A stretch of DNA of 64,000 nucleotides from Psococerastis gibbosa (Eukaryota > Arthropoda > Insecta > Psocodea > Psocidae): the NCBI GenBank assembly GCA_963971405.1, contig OZ020491.1, positions 29,067,019 through 29,131,018 on the forward strand. The letters are read 5' to 3'. This document shows, one piece after another, positions 11,999 through 21,805 of the stretch. The notes beneath the pieces are model-generated. The model had not been told where the DNA came from. It was given only the letters and a program-made list of their open reading frames with translations, and made no database searches. The stretch's first letter is position 1; each line of letters starts with the position of its first letter. The position numbers and the translations under genes were made by a program.

Positions 11999-12182
11999 AA
12001 TAATGTCAGGACATGTAGAGTAGTGGTACAGACTCTGACTTTCACCCGGTTCGAGTCTCACACTTGCTACATTTTCTGGCAATTCTTCGGAGGGTATGTA
12101 AGGCAAGGCCTTCCTAGTTGGGTGTAAGAGAGGGCTTTATTCTCCTAACTCCGCTAGATTGGCTTAGTAATAGAAGAAAAAA
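11999..12182 (+). repeat. SINE family 1, with a deletion before box B
   Basis: Full-length layout, but about 10 nt (the GAAAGGTTGTTG region) are missing before GGTTCGAGTC, so the tRNA-like half is shortened. Confidence 0.82.
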
Positions 12183-12241
12183 GTCAATATTTATTTATAA
12201 TTTTTAGCCAATGAGGGGAATGTTGTAAGTTTTTGAGGGAA

Positions 12242-12440
12242 TCCTTATGGATCCAGGCTTACTTATAGGGGCCCATAGGTCTCTTGTCCAATGCCAACGA
12301 CCCCATGGATTTCGGACATTATTTGTATTACTTCCGTATGTATTTTTGGCCATTGGCAAACTGGTCTACGTTCTTAATATCGACCTACAACGACTACAAG
12401 CGATAATGGATAAGCTGAGACAAGCTTACCATTAACGCAA
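12242..12440 (+). repeat. Dispersed repeat S
   Basis: Marked by CCCATGGATTTCGGACATTA and TTTTTGGCCATTGGCAAACT. Minus-strand relatives lie at 31,505-31,665 and 48,800-48,900. Confidence 0.65.
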
Positions 12441-13397
12441 CGAAACAGGCGAATGCATGACTGAACGAAGTACAGATATGGGTCATTCTCCTGAAAACGG
12501 TCACTTTTGGTGTTTTTTTTTTTTTTTTGTAATTTTAATCTAATTTTTCTGGTTGATTTTTTAACGGAAACCACATAGGGACTTCTCCTTGAGGCTTCTT
12601 TGATCACCAAGTGATCTTAATCACGCTTTAATCCCACAATAAAATAAAAATAGAAGGACAGTTGAGAGACGGCCGCGGACAGTAGTCAGACCGACATTGA
12701 CAGAGTTGTTATATGTAGGTATCCATGCTAGATATCCCCGGACTGTTATTCGTTTATGCAAAAATTAATATACGCGGGAATTTCGCATAGACATCGCTGT
12801 TACACACTTATTTCGGATGAAGAATATAAAAGGTCCGCATTTTACAAAAATTCATTTTCATAAAATATTTATGAACTATTTTAAGTAAATTAGTAATAGT
12901 GCCACATAGATTCCTCGTCTTTACGCGCCATTCGATGCTCGCGAGGTGATAATTCGCAATTATTATTCTTTAACTCCTTTCGCGTGATTGATCTAAATTT
13001 TTCTAAATTTTGCTTTACGAGTCTGTCTCTCTTCATCTGCCATGTTTGCCCTGAAACCTCCCCTTCCCCTCCAATTTTTTTTTAATGAATACTGATTAAC
13101 TGAATACTCGAGTGCCTACTTGTCTTATCGAAAGTAATTTAGGCAGCTAAAAGTTCCCCTTTCTATAGTTACCGTACTAATTTACACCATCAAAACAGTT
13201 TATCATCAAACATCAGCAGATTGTCTAATAACTGTCCATAAAATTTTGGGACGGCTGTTAGACGGACGGTAGATAGAAATCCCGTTTGAAAAAATTTAGC
13301 GCCCTTCAAGATGGCGCTAGCTATAGTCTTTTTTAGTGCCTTAGTATTTTCTACTTTAATTCAATTTTTATTCTCCCTAGTAATGACATACACACTT
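12441..13397. other. Interval without recognised gene or repeat
   Basis: AT-rich, with a T14 tract at 12,514-12,528. Short frames only. Confidence 0.45.
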
Positions 13398-13465
13398 GAC
13401 TATGTGACTCGAACCAGCAACCTTCCGGGTGAATGGCAGTCTTTACCATTAGACTACATTATTGT
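13398..13465 (-). repeat. tRNA-like SINE fragment, second type
   Basis: The complement reads GTCTAATGGTAAAGACTGCC and GGTTGCTGGTTCGAGTCA, a D-arm to T-arm order with a B-box. It overlaps the start of a spurious ORF. Confidence 0.45.
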
Positions 13466-13469
13466 ACTG

Positions 13470-13749
13470 ACATATTCCGTGTACGACAGGTACCAATCTC
13501 GACTGGCGGACATGGGTGACCCTAAACCAAATACGCTCTGGTGCGGCCCGTACGAAGACCAACAGGGCTAGATGGGGTCAGCTCGATGAAAATGACACCC
13601 TCTGCGCATGCGGCCAGCGCCAAGATTTAGAACATCTGTTCCTGTGCAGCCTTTGCCCTAACCGCTGCACACCTGAAGACCTGTGGGAGGCCAATGTGGC
13701 GGCTATGAATTTCGCCCAGTTTTGGACGCGTTTGGACACGAAAAAGTAA
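13470..13749 (+). pseudogene. LINE C-terminal fragment with Cys-His motif
   Basis: Encodes QIRSGAARTKTNRARWG, then CACGQRQDLEHLFLCSLCP and EDLWEANVAAMNFAQFW, the zinc-knuckle ending of many arthropod Jockey/R1-type ORFs, with a stop after DTKK. Confidence 0.75.
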
Positions 13750-14052
13750 AGTAAGTACGGCCTTGGCCCCTACAGAGAACTTGACGCTGTTATGGGCCCT
13801 TCTCTCGGTACGCCTATGCTGCTCTCCTCGGCCCGTTCTGTGATTTATAGTTTAACGTGTAGCTAAGACACAATCCTTAACGGGGAATCGATAATAAAGG
13901 TTGTTTAAATAAACAATACTTTCGAGAATTATCGATTTCGCAATGGAATGACGAGTATATTTAAGATGTGTATTGTTGTAAGGCCGACTATAAAATTAAT
14001 GAGATACTAAGGCCCGGTACACACGGATGATTCTTGCATATTATATTCCCCA

Positions 14053-14266
14053 GGAATATAGTCAGGACATGCAGAGTAGTGGTACGGACTCTGACTTTCA
14101 CCCGAAAGGTTGTTGGTTCGAGTCCTACTCTTGCTACATTTTCTGGCCATGCTTTGGAGGGCATGTAAAGCAGGCGGTCCCGGGCCTTCCTAGTTGAGTG
14201 TAAGAGAGGGCTTCATAGCCCTAACTCCGCTAGGTTGGCTTAATAATTGAACAAAAAGTCATTATT
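14053..14266 (+). repeat. SINE family 1, complete, with 14-bp TSD
   Basis: TATTATATTCCCCA at 14,039-14,052 and 14,267-14,280 flank a 214-bp element, defining both ends. Box B is GGTTCGAGTCC; the tail is AT-rich. Confidence 0.9.
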
Positions 14267-14707
14267 TATTATATTCCCCATATGTACCAAAATCTCTCTG
14301 CGGGGTCCGGTCCTGTTGACACCTAATGTAGTTCGCAGAGGCGATCCCAGACCTCATAAAGGGGGAGGCACCTGTCAGTAGCGTAACTATAGGTTTTGCA
14401 CCAATTTTCATGAAAGTTTATAAAATGGGGAAAGCCGTTCTCAAGGACGTACGCAGCTTTTACATTAATGACCTTAGTGTCTTGTCCTTTGCGCATGAGC
14501 CGGAGGGTTTGGAGGATATGAAGGGGGCCCGGGGTCTCCCCCGGGAGAAAAGTTTTGAAAAATAGGGCTGAAATATTGGGGGTTTACGCATTTTCAGAGC
14601 AATTAGGTTTCTATATTACAGGGAATTTATAAAATTGTGAACAAGGGTGGGAGGGAGGGATTTTTTTTGAAAAATAGGGCTGAAATATTGGAGTTTTACG
14701 CATTTTG

Positions 14708-14966
14708 AGTGCAAAAATGATAGAAAATTCACGGTCAATTGCATTCCATGCCCTGCCATTATTACTGTGTGGTAATGTGTTGGTCTGATCTATCTAGAAT
14801 TTACCTCACCCCCAGTAAGGTCAGGTGGAAGAACCCCCCCCCCCCCCCCCAGATATCCGAAATTCAACCATAGGAAAATTATTGACCATGAAATTACTCA
14901 TTTTCTCTATCTACTAATTGATAAATTGGAAAGCATGTTCGAGTAAACTCGGACCGGTTCTTATTT
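14708..14966 (+). repeat. Dispersed repeat P, 3' end only
   Basis: From GATAGAAAATTCACGGTCAA through a C18 tract to GGACCGGTTCTT. Joined on its left to the 6.7-kb hairpin module. Confidence 0.75.
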
Positions 14967-14989
14967 TATGCCAACGGCCATACCATGTT

Positions 14990-15345
14990 AAATACATGAC
15001 TGCAGATCATGCCTCAAACTGCGGCAAACTTGGTACTAATGTGCACAGCGTTGACAGGGGAACATAGAGGGACATGATAACGTTCTGAGACTACACCAGT
15101 CGGTCTACGGGTGTAGTCACCTCCGATTTAATCGTGTGACTTTACCATGTTCCCCAAGTGGTTCGGAATCCACTATAATCAGGAGGTCCACCCTGTCAGC
15201 CAGCTCCCCTTCATCCTGAGGTGAAGGAGTCTGCCCTTAGGGTGCCTTAAGTTAATAAACAGACTCACTCCCCCTCCGCCAGGTTGGTAGTGTTGCTTAA
15301 AGCAGAAATGCTGAAAGCAGGCCTTGGAAAACAAACAACTACAAA
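14990..15345 (+). repeat. Dispersed repeat R
   Basis: Marked by GGTTCGGAATCCACTATAAT, then CCACCCTGTCAG and TTAATAAACAGACTCAC. Further copies at 42,776-43,545, 47,255-47,670, 48,268-48,800 (plus), 52,752-53,030 and 60,660-61,085 (minus). Confidence 0.78.
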
Positions 15346-15416
15346 CTATTTAGAGAAGGCTAGTGAGGTCCGCCGACTACCACACGTTTCTATGCATTCT
15401 AAATAAATAAAATTAA

Positions 15417-15596
15417 TCTTGACCAACCTAGTGGAGTTATGGCCTTCAAGCCCTCTCTTACACTCAGCTAGCTTGACCCGGGACCGCCTGCTTAACAAGC
15501 ATGGCCAGAAAATGTAGCCAGTGTGGGACTCGAACCAACAACCTTTCGGGTGAAAGTCGGAGTCTGTACCACTACTCTACAGGTCCTGACTGGTTT
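15417..15596 (-). repeat. SINE family 1
   Basis: Minus-strand copy with GGACTCGAACCAACAACCTT and GTCCTGAC at its 5' end. Confidence 0.82.
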
Positions 15597-16097
15597 TATA
15601 CAGGCTACACAAACTTGACAATTTGTATTGGTACAGTGAGTGAGCAATTATTGGGATTCAGACCATGTCCCTCAGGTATTGTGTAATGTACCATAGTTTG
15701 CCGTATAGGGAATCTGGCCGACCATCTACTCCACTTATGGTGATGAGTCTGTACTCTGCAGAGTATTGGAGTCTACAAGTCCTCACGTAGTCAAGCTAAT
15801 CAGGCGAGCCAAGTATTAAAATTTCTGGGGCGGGGGGGGGGGGGGGCAGCGCTGACCACTGACATTACATAATTTACGATATAGATGTATTTTACTTATC
15901 TTCAAGCCTGAGGTGTGGGGTGATTTACGCAAGATGGGGACACCCACACCTGCAGCTCGTGGCAAAGGAGAGACCTTGTAAGGCCAGCACTACCGACAGC
16001 CAAGCGTGAGTGACTGGATCCTATACTACAAGGTTTCGCCTGCCTTATAAAACTACAAAGTGAACTGAGAGCGGCGAGAAATGTTACTAACTCTCCT

Positions 16098-16279
16098 CAG
16101 GGACGGTTTCAGAAAACGTTTTCGGGGGGGGGGGGGTGGGTGACCCTAAAAATATCGCGTTTCCCTTACTTGAGTAACAATTTCTCTTCATTTCCTTCAA
16201 AAGTCCATTCTATCTAGTATAAAGCTATTTTTCTCGGAGGGGGGGGGGCGACCGCCCCCCCCCCAAGGATCCGTCCCTG
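16098..16279. mobile_element. hAT-like MITE with 8-bp TSD
   Basis: Termini CAGGGACGG and CCGTCCCTG, flanked by ACTCTCCT at 16,090-16,097 and 16,280-16,287. It has oligo-G and oligo-C tracts internally. Related to 18,541-18,707 by its ends and to 4,812-4,975 by its body. Confidence 0.88.
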
Positions 16280-16917
16280 ACTCTCCTAAATTGCGTAGTT
16301 CTCTTAGCTCTTAGCGAAAGCTGAGGCGCTTGAACCATGACAATGGCAGCTACCTGATTTTGACGATTGTATTTTATACATTAAACTTGATCGCAGAATT
16401 TAACAGAAATATTTATTTATTTATGTCGCACCCCCGTTCCCCGTCCTACACGGTCGTAGCCAGGATTTCTTTCTGAGGGGGTCGAACCTGCGTCCACAAT
16501 GGGATACGCAACCTTTTGTGTAGCGAAAATCAGTGCACCTTCCTGTTCTTCGGGAGCGGTTAACGTATAACAATTTAAAAGCCCTATAAAATGTCACATC
16601 AAAAATGTTATGTGATAGAGTGGGGTATAAAACTAGGCTTACCATGCGTCCGGTTTGGCCGGGATTGTCCCGGGTTGGAAGCCTTGCCCCGGGCGTCCCG
16701 GCCAGTCATGGATTCATTGAGACGTGGACCAATGTTCGACTGCCACAACTTCACAACTTTTTATTTCATGCCCCCCTAAGCCTAGAAACACCCCCGTTCA
16801 AAATGTTACATATGTACAGTATATGTACTACTTGACCACGCTAGGATGACTCTCCGAACACTTTGTTTATTCGATTACGTGCGTAAGCGGAGTACCGAAT
16901 TTATTTTATAATCATAA
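16280..16917. other. Intergenic, fragments of the oligo-G family and repeat Q
   Basis: GTCGTAGCCAGGATTTC at 16,455 belongs to the hAT-like family; GACCAATGTTCGACTGCC at 16,727 belongs to repeat Q. No gene seen. Confidence 0.45.
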
Positions 16918-17057
16918 GGCGCTTATTCCACCAACGTCAATAGCTATACTAAATGTAGTATTGACGTGGTAGCAGACATTTTTACACTGTCTTTAATGTC
17001 TGCTACCACGTCAATACTACATTTACTATCACTATTGACGTTGGTGGAATAAGCGCC
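16918..17057. mobile_element. Short foldback MITE (140 bp) with TAA duplication
   Basis: GGCGCTTATTCCACCAACG at the left and its complement at the right, TAA at 16,915-16,917 and 17,058-17,060. A related sequence at 10,785-10,800 reads ATAAGTGTTCC without the insert, an empty-site comparison. The stem carries GACGTGGTAGCAGACATT. Confidence 0.88.
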
Positions 17058-17089
17058 TAAGTGTTCCAAATGTCATCCTAGCATGGTTG

Positions 17090-17650
17090 GGTAGTATCGT
17101 ATGCAGATAGATTTTAGGAAACACTGTAACTTCCGCAGATATTATTTCATTTTGATATAACTTGTCACAAAAATCTGCCATAGAAATGTCTTGATCGATT
17201 TCGTTAACCAGCGTGATCTACCTTTTTGTTTTAAGATGGCGGTCGATCAAAAACTTGAAAAAAATCATATCTTAGTAAACGTTGGTCGTAGAGGAATGGT
17301 ATCATAATATATAATGATTCAAAAAGGCCACATTTTATCTACATTAATGGTACTAAAAAGATTTTACAACAAATCAACAATTTCAAGATGGCGACCGGTC
17401 AAAGTGAACATGATGTGACACGTGCACATATAAGTTCAGTCGTTTACAAAGTACTGTAAAAGGAGGAACTAGACTGCCCCAGAATAGTTCTAAGATTTAT
17501 TAAATCTGCTGAATAATACCTAGAAAGGGCTTGGTTACGTTAGACTTTCAATACGGCCCGGGGGCGTTTTTTTATAGTGCAGTATGCTAGGTAGGCTATT
17601 CATTTGTAAAGGGAAACCGCCACTTTTATGAAATCTTGCTACACCTGATT
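17090..17650 (+). repeat. Dispersed repeat Q, diverged copy
   Basis: Contains GATTTTAGGAAACACTGTAA, AAGATGGCGGTCGATC, then CTGATTGGCCAAAGCTGAAAG near its end. Confidence 0.72.
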
Positions 17651-18239
17651 GGCCAAAGCTGAAAGGGATTTTGTGACTCTTATCTGACTATCTGCACTTG
17701 GTAATGCCCAATCGGAGTTTTTTTAGGTGGTCGAATTTCCTAGTACCCTAAATATTATTATTATATTATTGTTTTATTATTACTTTGTTTGTTGCTTGCC
17801 AATTTACACGTAGTATAAGGAAAGGTCAAAATTTTACATTTACACGTTTTGAGGTCCCAGGAAGTGTTCTTTACGAAATGTCCCAGGAACCCAAAAAAGT
17901 GGTTTTTACGAAATGTCTGTCTGTCTGTCTTCCTGTCTGTCTGTCCGTCTGTCTATCTGTCTGTCTGTCTGTTCATCGATTTCCGGGCAAACTACTCGGT
18001 GGATTTTGATGAAATTTGTCATCTACAAGGGTTGTCCGTAAAATAAAGTCTGCACGGCTCTCACCTACCCGAACGATGACTTGGTGAACCGCTAATGGGA
18101 AGTTCGGCGACGAATGGTTGAACAACCACGTTCGGGCGTTGGATAAAGTAAAGTAAAATAAAGTCTCCTATTTTTTTCTCATAGTAAATTATATTTATTT
18201 ACAAAACAAGTTACACACTCTGAAAGCTTAATCCTTTCT

Positions 18240-18842
18240 TTATTTTTCGACATAGTCACCGTTTCGTTCAATGCACTTTTGATATCGCCCCACGAGCTTC
18301 TTTATCCATTCGTCATACCGTTCTCCAGCCACCTCATGGAGAAATTTGTTGACCGCTGCCGTGACTTCCTCGTCGCTGTATGGACTGTTCTTTTTTCTCG
18401 GGGGTGAAGTAGTGGACTCATGTCTCGCCCCCAGTCACAATAGAGTCGATAAATTCTTCCCCCTCCTCTTCGTATCGGCGCAGAAATTAACGAGGTGAAT
18501 CAACACGTTTTCGTTTGTGCTTACGGGGTACCCATCGGGCCAGGGACGGATCCAGCCCATTTTTTTTTGGGGGGGGGGGTAGCTGAGGGTCAAAATAGGA
18601 AAAAAAATATGTAGGATCGACTAAATTAGAGCGTAATAACTTAATTTACAATAGATCTACCAAATTTTGGGGGGGCAGCTACCCCCCCCCCCCTGTATCC
18701 GTTCTTGCATCGGGCACAGACCTTATGGTATCCCAAAATTTTTCTTAAAATCTTATCAACAGTTTTTGAAACATCTCGAAGCATTTCAAAGTTCCCTAAC
18801 CACCAAAAGCCGATCTTCGAGCAAATGAGCATCCATGCACGC
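18240..18842 (-). pseudogene. Decayed mariner transposase
   Basis: The C-terminal block on the minus strand reads YSDEEVTAAVNKFLHEVAGE, then YQKCIERNGDYVEK and a stop at 18,240-18,242, matching the usual mariner ending. Further upstream are LGYHKVCAR and fragments of the catalytic region. Stops, frameshifts and a 167-bp insertion (18,541-18,707) disable it. Confidence 0.75.
18541..18707. mobile_element. hAT-like MITE inside the mariner transposase (8-bp TSD)
   Basis: Termini CAGGGACGGATCCAG and, inverted, CAAGAACGGATACAG. The flanking 8-bp duplication is CATCGGGC (18,533-18,540 and 18,708-18,715). The body has G and C homopolymer tracts near each end. Length 167 bp, no coding capacity. Confidence 0.88.
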
Positions 18843-19394
18843 GTGCAATGATCTCGTCAGCAATGGATGGCTATCCCCTTCCTGGCTCGTCGTGGCTCGG
18901 GTTCGATAATGGCTACGTTGTAGATCTTATTTTACGGACACCCCTCGTAGGTTTACAAAAATTATACCTCACGACCACTTTTTTTGGGATAATTCAATTT
19001 TGGGGGTTTTATTCTCCAAAAACACCAAAAAAAACGTCTACAAAAATTATTTCTCTAAAACGGCTCCAACAATTTCTTTTAAATTCGTATAGATTGTAGT
19101 CGCTATTAATATTAACAAAATGGGGGGAGTCACTTGGCCCTTGATAGTTTGCTTCTGGAGGTAAAGAAATAAAAATAACTCATTTTTCATGAAAAATGAC
19201 TAAAAAATAATTTTTCTGCGGAACCTTTCTATCGATGATTTCTGCCGCGATGATTTCTGCATTGCTACCCTCAGGTATGTTTTAGGTGCTCAATGGAGTA
19301 ACAAACCCAAATAGGTCGCTCTATGAAATTTCGCAGTATGTCTATCTACTAATTTAATTTTTTAATTAAATTAAATTAATTTAATTAATGGTCC

Positions 19395-20052
19395 AAATTT
19401 TCGATTCCGAGACAATTTTTTTTTATTTTGGGCTAATTCAATTTGGGGGGGGGGGGGGGGTTTACTCTCAAAAAACTCCGAAAAAACGTCTAAAAAAATT
19501 ATTTCTCAAAAACGGCTCCAACTATTTCTTATTAATTCACATATATTGTAGTCGCCATTAATGTTAACAAAATGCGGGGGGGCGCTTGCTCCTTGATAGT
19601 TTACTTCCGGGGGTAAACAAATAAAAATAACTAAATTTTAATGAAAAATGACTAAAAAATAATTTTTCTGTGAAACCTTTCTATCGATGATTTCTTCCGC
19701 CAGACATGTTTTAGGTGTTAAATTGAGTAACGTAACCGGACAGGTTGCTTTCCCAAAAAACCATTTGGTTTTGTGCAAAATTTTTTTTTTTTTGAAAAAT
19801 TATAGAAAATTTACGCTGAAATGCATTGCGTGCCCTGCCGTTACTGCTGTGTGGTATTGTGTTGGTCTGACCTGTCTAGAATTTACCTGACCTCCAGTGA
19901 CGTCAGCTGGACAAACCCCCCCCCCCCCCCCGAAATATTGGGAAATTTAACAATAGGAGAATTATTTACCATGAATTTATTCATTTTCCCCATCTACTAA
20001 TTTTGATAAATTGGAAAGCATGTTAGAGTAAACTCGGACCGGTTCTTTTTTC
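19395..20052 (+). repeat. Dispersed repeat P, second (partial) copy in tandem
   Basis: Begins in ATTTTCGATTCCGAGA, lacks the TGTC section, and runs to the usual end ATAAATTGGAAAGC then CTCGGACCGGTTCTT. Has a 16-G and a 16-C tract. Confidence 0.8.
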
Positions 20053-20489
20053 GGATACTATGCATCAAATTGTTTCAAAATTATATTGTAAATTTATTTT
20101 ATTTTTCGTTTTGTAAAAGGGTGGGCTGCCCCTCAGCATGGGACTTGTCCTATGGGCTCCGTTTCCAACACTAATATAGGCTCTACTCTTAATCTAAAAC
20201 ATTCATAAAAATAAATATTGTTATATATTTATAAAATATAAAACATACAGCCTATTATTAAATAATATTATAGGCAGTAGATGGAACATTTCTGGACACT
20301 TTGATACATGATGTGTGTCCGTCACAGGCACTATAATAGGCCACATATTTACAAAAATGGCGTCGGGACGCATTATAAGTAGTGTATGTAATGTACAGTA
20401 CAGTTCCCGGGAAGGCAATTATCGACTGCTGTTAATTTGTAATATCATCAAAAAATCATTTAACCAATTTACAATTTTCATAGCATTTT
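20053..20489. other. Interval before the virus-like element, no gene seen
   Basis: AT-rich; the edge of the virus-like element was not found here. No terminal inverted repeat recognised. Confidence 0.4.
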
Positions 20490-20858
20490 TTAAAGCATAT
20501 ATGCACCGTCATGTCTGCAAAAGACATCATTGTTAGCTGCCATATTTTCAATTTTACATAAAATTAATAAATCCAAATTTACAACAGGTCGCCCCAAAAC
20601 TTTTTGGAGATATTGTCTTTTTTCTTCACCTTTTGTAACAATCACACGAAATTGCGCACAATGAGCTTTCAATAGGTACGGTACACTTTCATAATATGTC
20701 AAATCGCCAGTATCCCAGTTTATGCCATGGTATTGGTTGGTCAAATCATCTGCAAGATTCAGAGCTTTGACAACTAGTTTATTTTTTGGGAACGGTGGTG
20801 CGAAGAAATATTGATAATTAAGTCTTCGACAAGCACTTGTTATCACTAGTTCTTTCAC
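20490..20858 (-). CDS. Unrecognised 122-codon ORF of the virus-like element
   Basis: Contains LADDLTNQYHGINWDTGDL and KRQYLQKVLGRPVVNLDLL. I recall similar sequences in arthropod genomes near such polymerases, but the function is unknown to me. It is the last minus-strand gene of the block. Confidence 0.4.
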   Translation of the reverse strand: MKELVITSACRRLNYQYFFAPPFPKNKLVVKALNLADDLTNQYHGINWDTGDLTYYESVPYLLKAHCAQFRVIVTKGEEKRQYLQKVLGRPVVNLDLLILCKIENMAANNDVFCRHDGAYML

Positions 20859-20999
20859 AATAAATTCGTTTTACGAAGATTTGAAAGCTTGGAATTCCAC
20901 AACACCAATATGTTTCAAGAGTGACATTATTCTTCGAAAATCGGATCTAAAATGATCAGAAAATTACATCTTGCTTCATTTTTTTATCCGGCTGAGCAG

Positions 21000-21251
21000 T
21001 TAATTGATTTTCCGGATAAAAACATCAGTATAAATTAACACTGCTTCTCTGCATGTATGGTTGGCTTCGGCCACAAGATAACATGGCAAGCGCTTACGAA
21101 TAAAGTCGTCTGTTTGTACATCGAATAGTAACTGAAGAAAATCTTCATCACTTTCATCTTGACTGCTTGATTTTTGTCTTTTAAGAGCAATGTCACTGGT
21201 AAACAGGGTACATATTTCAATGAAGTCTAAATTAATTAATTTCATTTGCAT
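21000..21251 (-). CDS. Unrecognised 83-codon ORF of the virus-like element
   Basis: Begins MQMKLINLDFIEICTLF and includes a serine/acidic run (QKSSSQDESDEDF). Same strand and spacing as the ORF at 21,254-21,520, possibly its continuation. No function assigned. Confidence 0.3.
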   Translation of the reverse strand: MQMKLINLDFIEICTLFTSDIALKRQKSSSQDESDEDFLQLLFDVQTDDFIRKRLPCYLVAEANHTCREAVLIYTDVFIRKIN

Positions 21252-21253
21252 AT

Positions 21254-21520
21254 TTAGTATTGCAATATCACGTGAGGTGAGATAAGAGATTTTAGATGAA
21301 ACGGTTGCGATAAATGCTTGTAGTTCAATCGTACAGTATGATAAGTTTGAGTTGATTTAAAAATTATAGTTTTATAATATGAACCAGTAAAAACTTCTAA
21401 TTCTGGGGTTTGCAAGTACAATGAACTCTTGTTATTGGTAACAAAATCAGATATAGCTTCTTCAGAACCACATAGTTTTTCCCACATTAGGGGTGTAAAA
21501 GTCACATGTTCAATTTGCAA
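21254..21520 (-). CDS. Unrecognised 88-codon ORF of the virus-like element
   Basis: Downstream of the polymerase on the same strand. It begins MQIEHVTFTPLMWEKLCGSE and contains VTNNKSSLYLQTPEL. The next frame (21,000-21,251) follows almost at once, so the two may be one broken gene. No family recognised. Confidence 0.35.
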   Translation of the reverse strand: MQIEHVTFTPLMWEKLCGSEEAISDFVTNNKSSLYLQTPELEVFTGSYYKTIIFKSTQTYHTVRLNYKHLSQPFHLKSLISPHVILQY

Positions 21521-21805
21521 AATTCACACAAAAACATAAAATAACTTGCTTTCCTCATTGTATCTCAATCCGGTAATGCAATGAACATTTTCACCGATCG
21601 CATAATACCTCGCACTGATCCACTTCATAGCTGACTATCAGCAATCAACTCATATTAATATTATTATTAACCAAATATGAAACTTCAAAATTTATTACTA
21701 CAAATATACTATTAAAAAGCTTAAGTTGCAGTAATAAAATAACATTTTAATCAATCATCTTACAGTAAATGGTTATTTAATGCGATATAAAATATAAGTT
21801 GATTA

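Larger units (their letters stand above)
18026..18947 (-). mobile_element. mariner-like transposon remnant with TA target duplication
   Basis: Ends are imperfect inverted repeats: CAAGGGTTGTCCGTAAAATA at the left and the complement of CGAGGGGTGTCCGTAAAATA at the right. They are flanked by TA at 18,024-18,025 and 18,948-18,949. The flanks rejoin as one dispersed repeat (17,796-19,345), so this is a clean insertion. It contains a decayed transposase and a nested hAT-like MITE. Confidence 0.8.
17796..19345 (+). repeat. Dispersed repeat P (hairpin-start element), interrupted by mariner
   Basis: Starts near a GCTTGCCAATTTACACGTAG hairpin, then TCAAAATTTTACATTTACACG, a long TGTC microsatellite (17,910-17,975) and GATTTCCGGGCAAACTACTC. 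After the mariner it continues ATTATACCTC, then CGGCTCCAACAATTTC. The open frames through the TGTC run are repeat artefacts. Confidence 0.8.

Noticed and set aside
17785..18046. Open frames with repeated Cys-Leu-Ser-Val residues
   Set aside because: They translate a TGTC microsatellite inside repeat P; the same artefact appears at 35,438 and 41,428.
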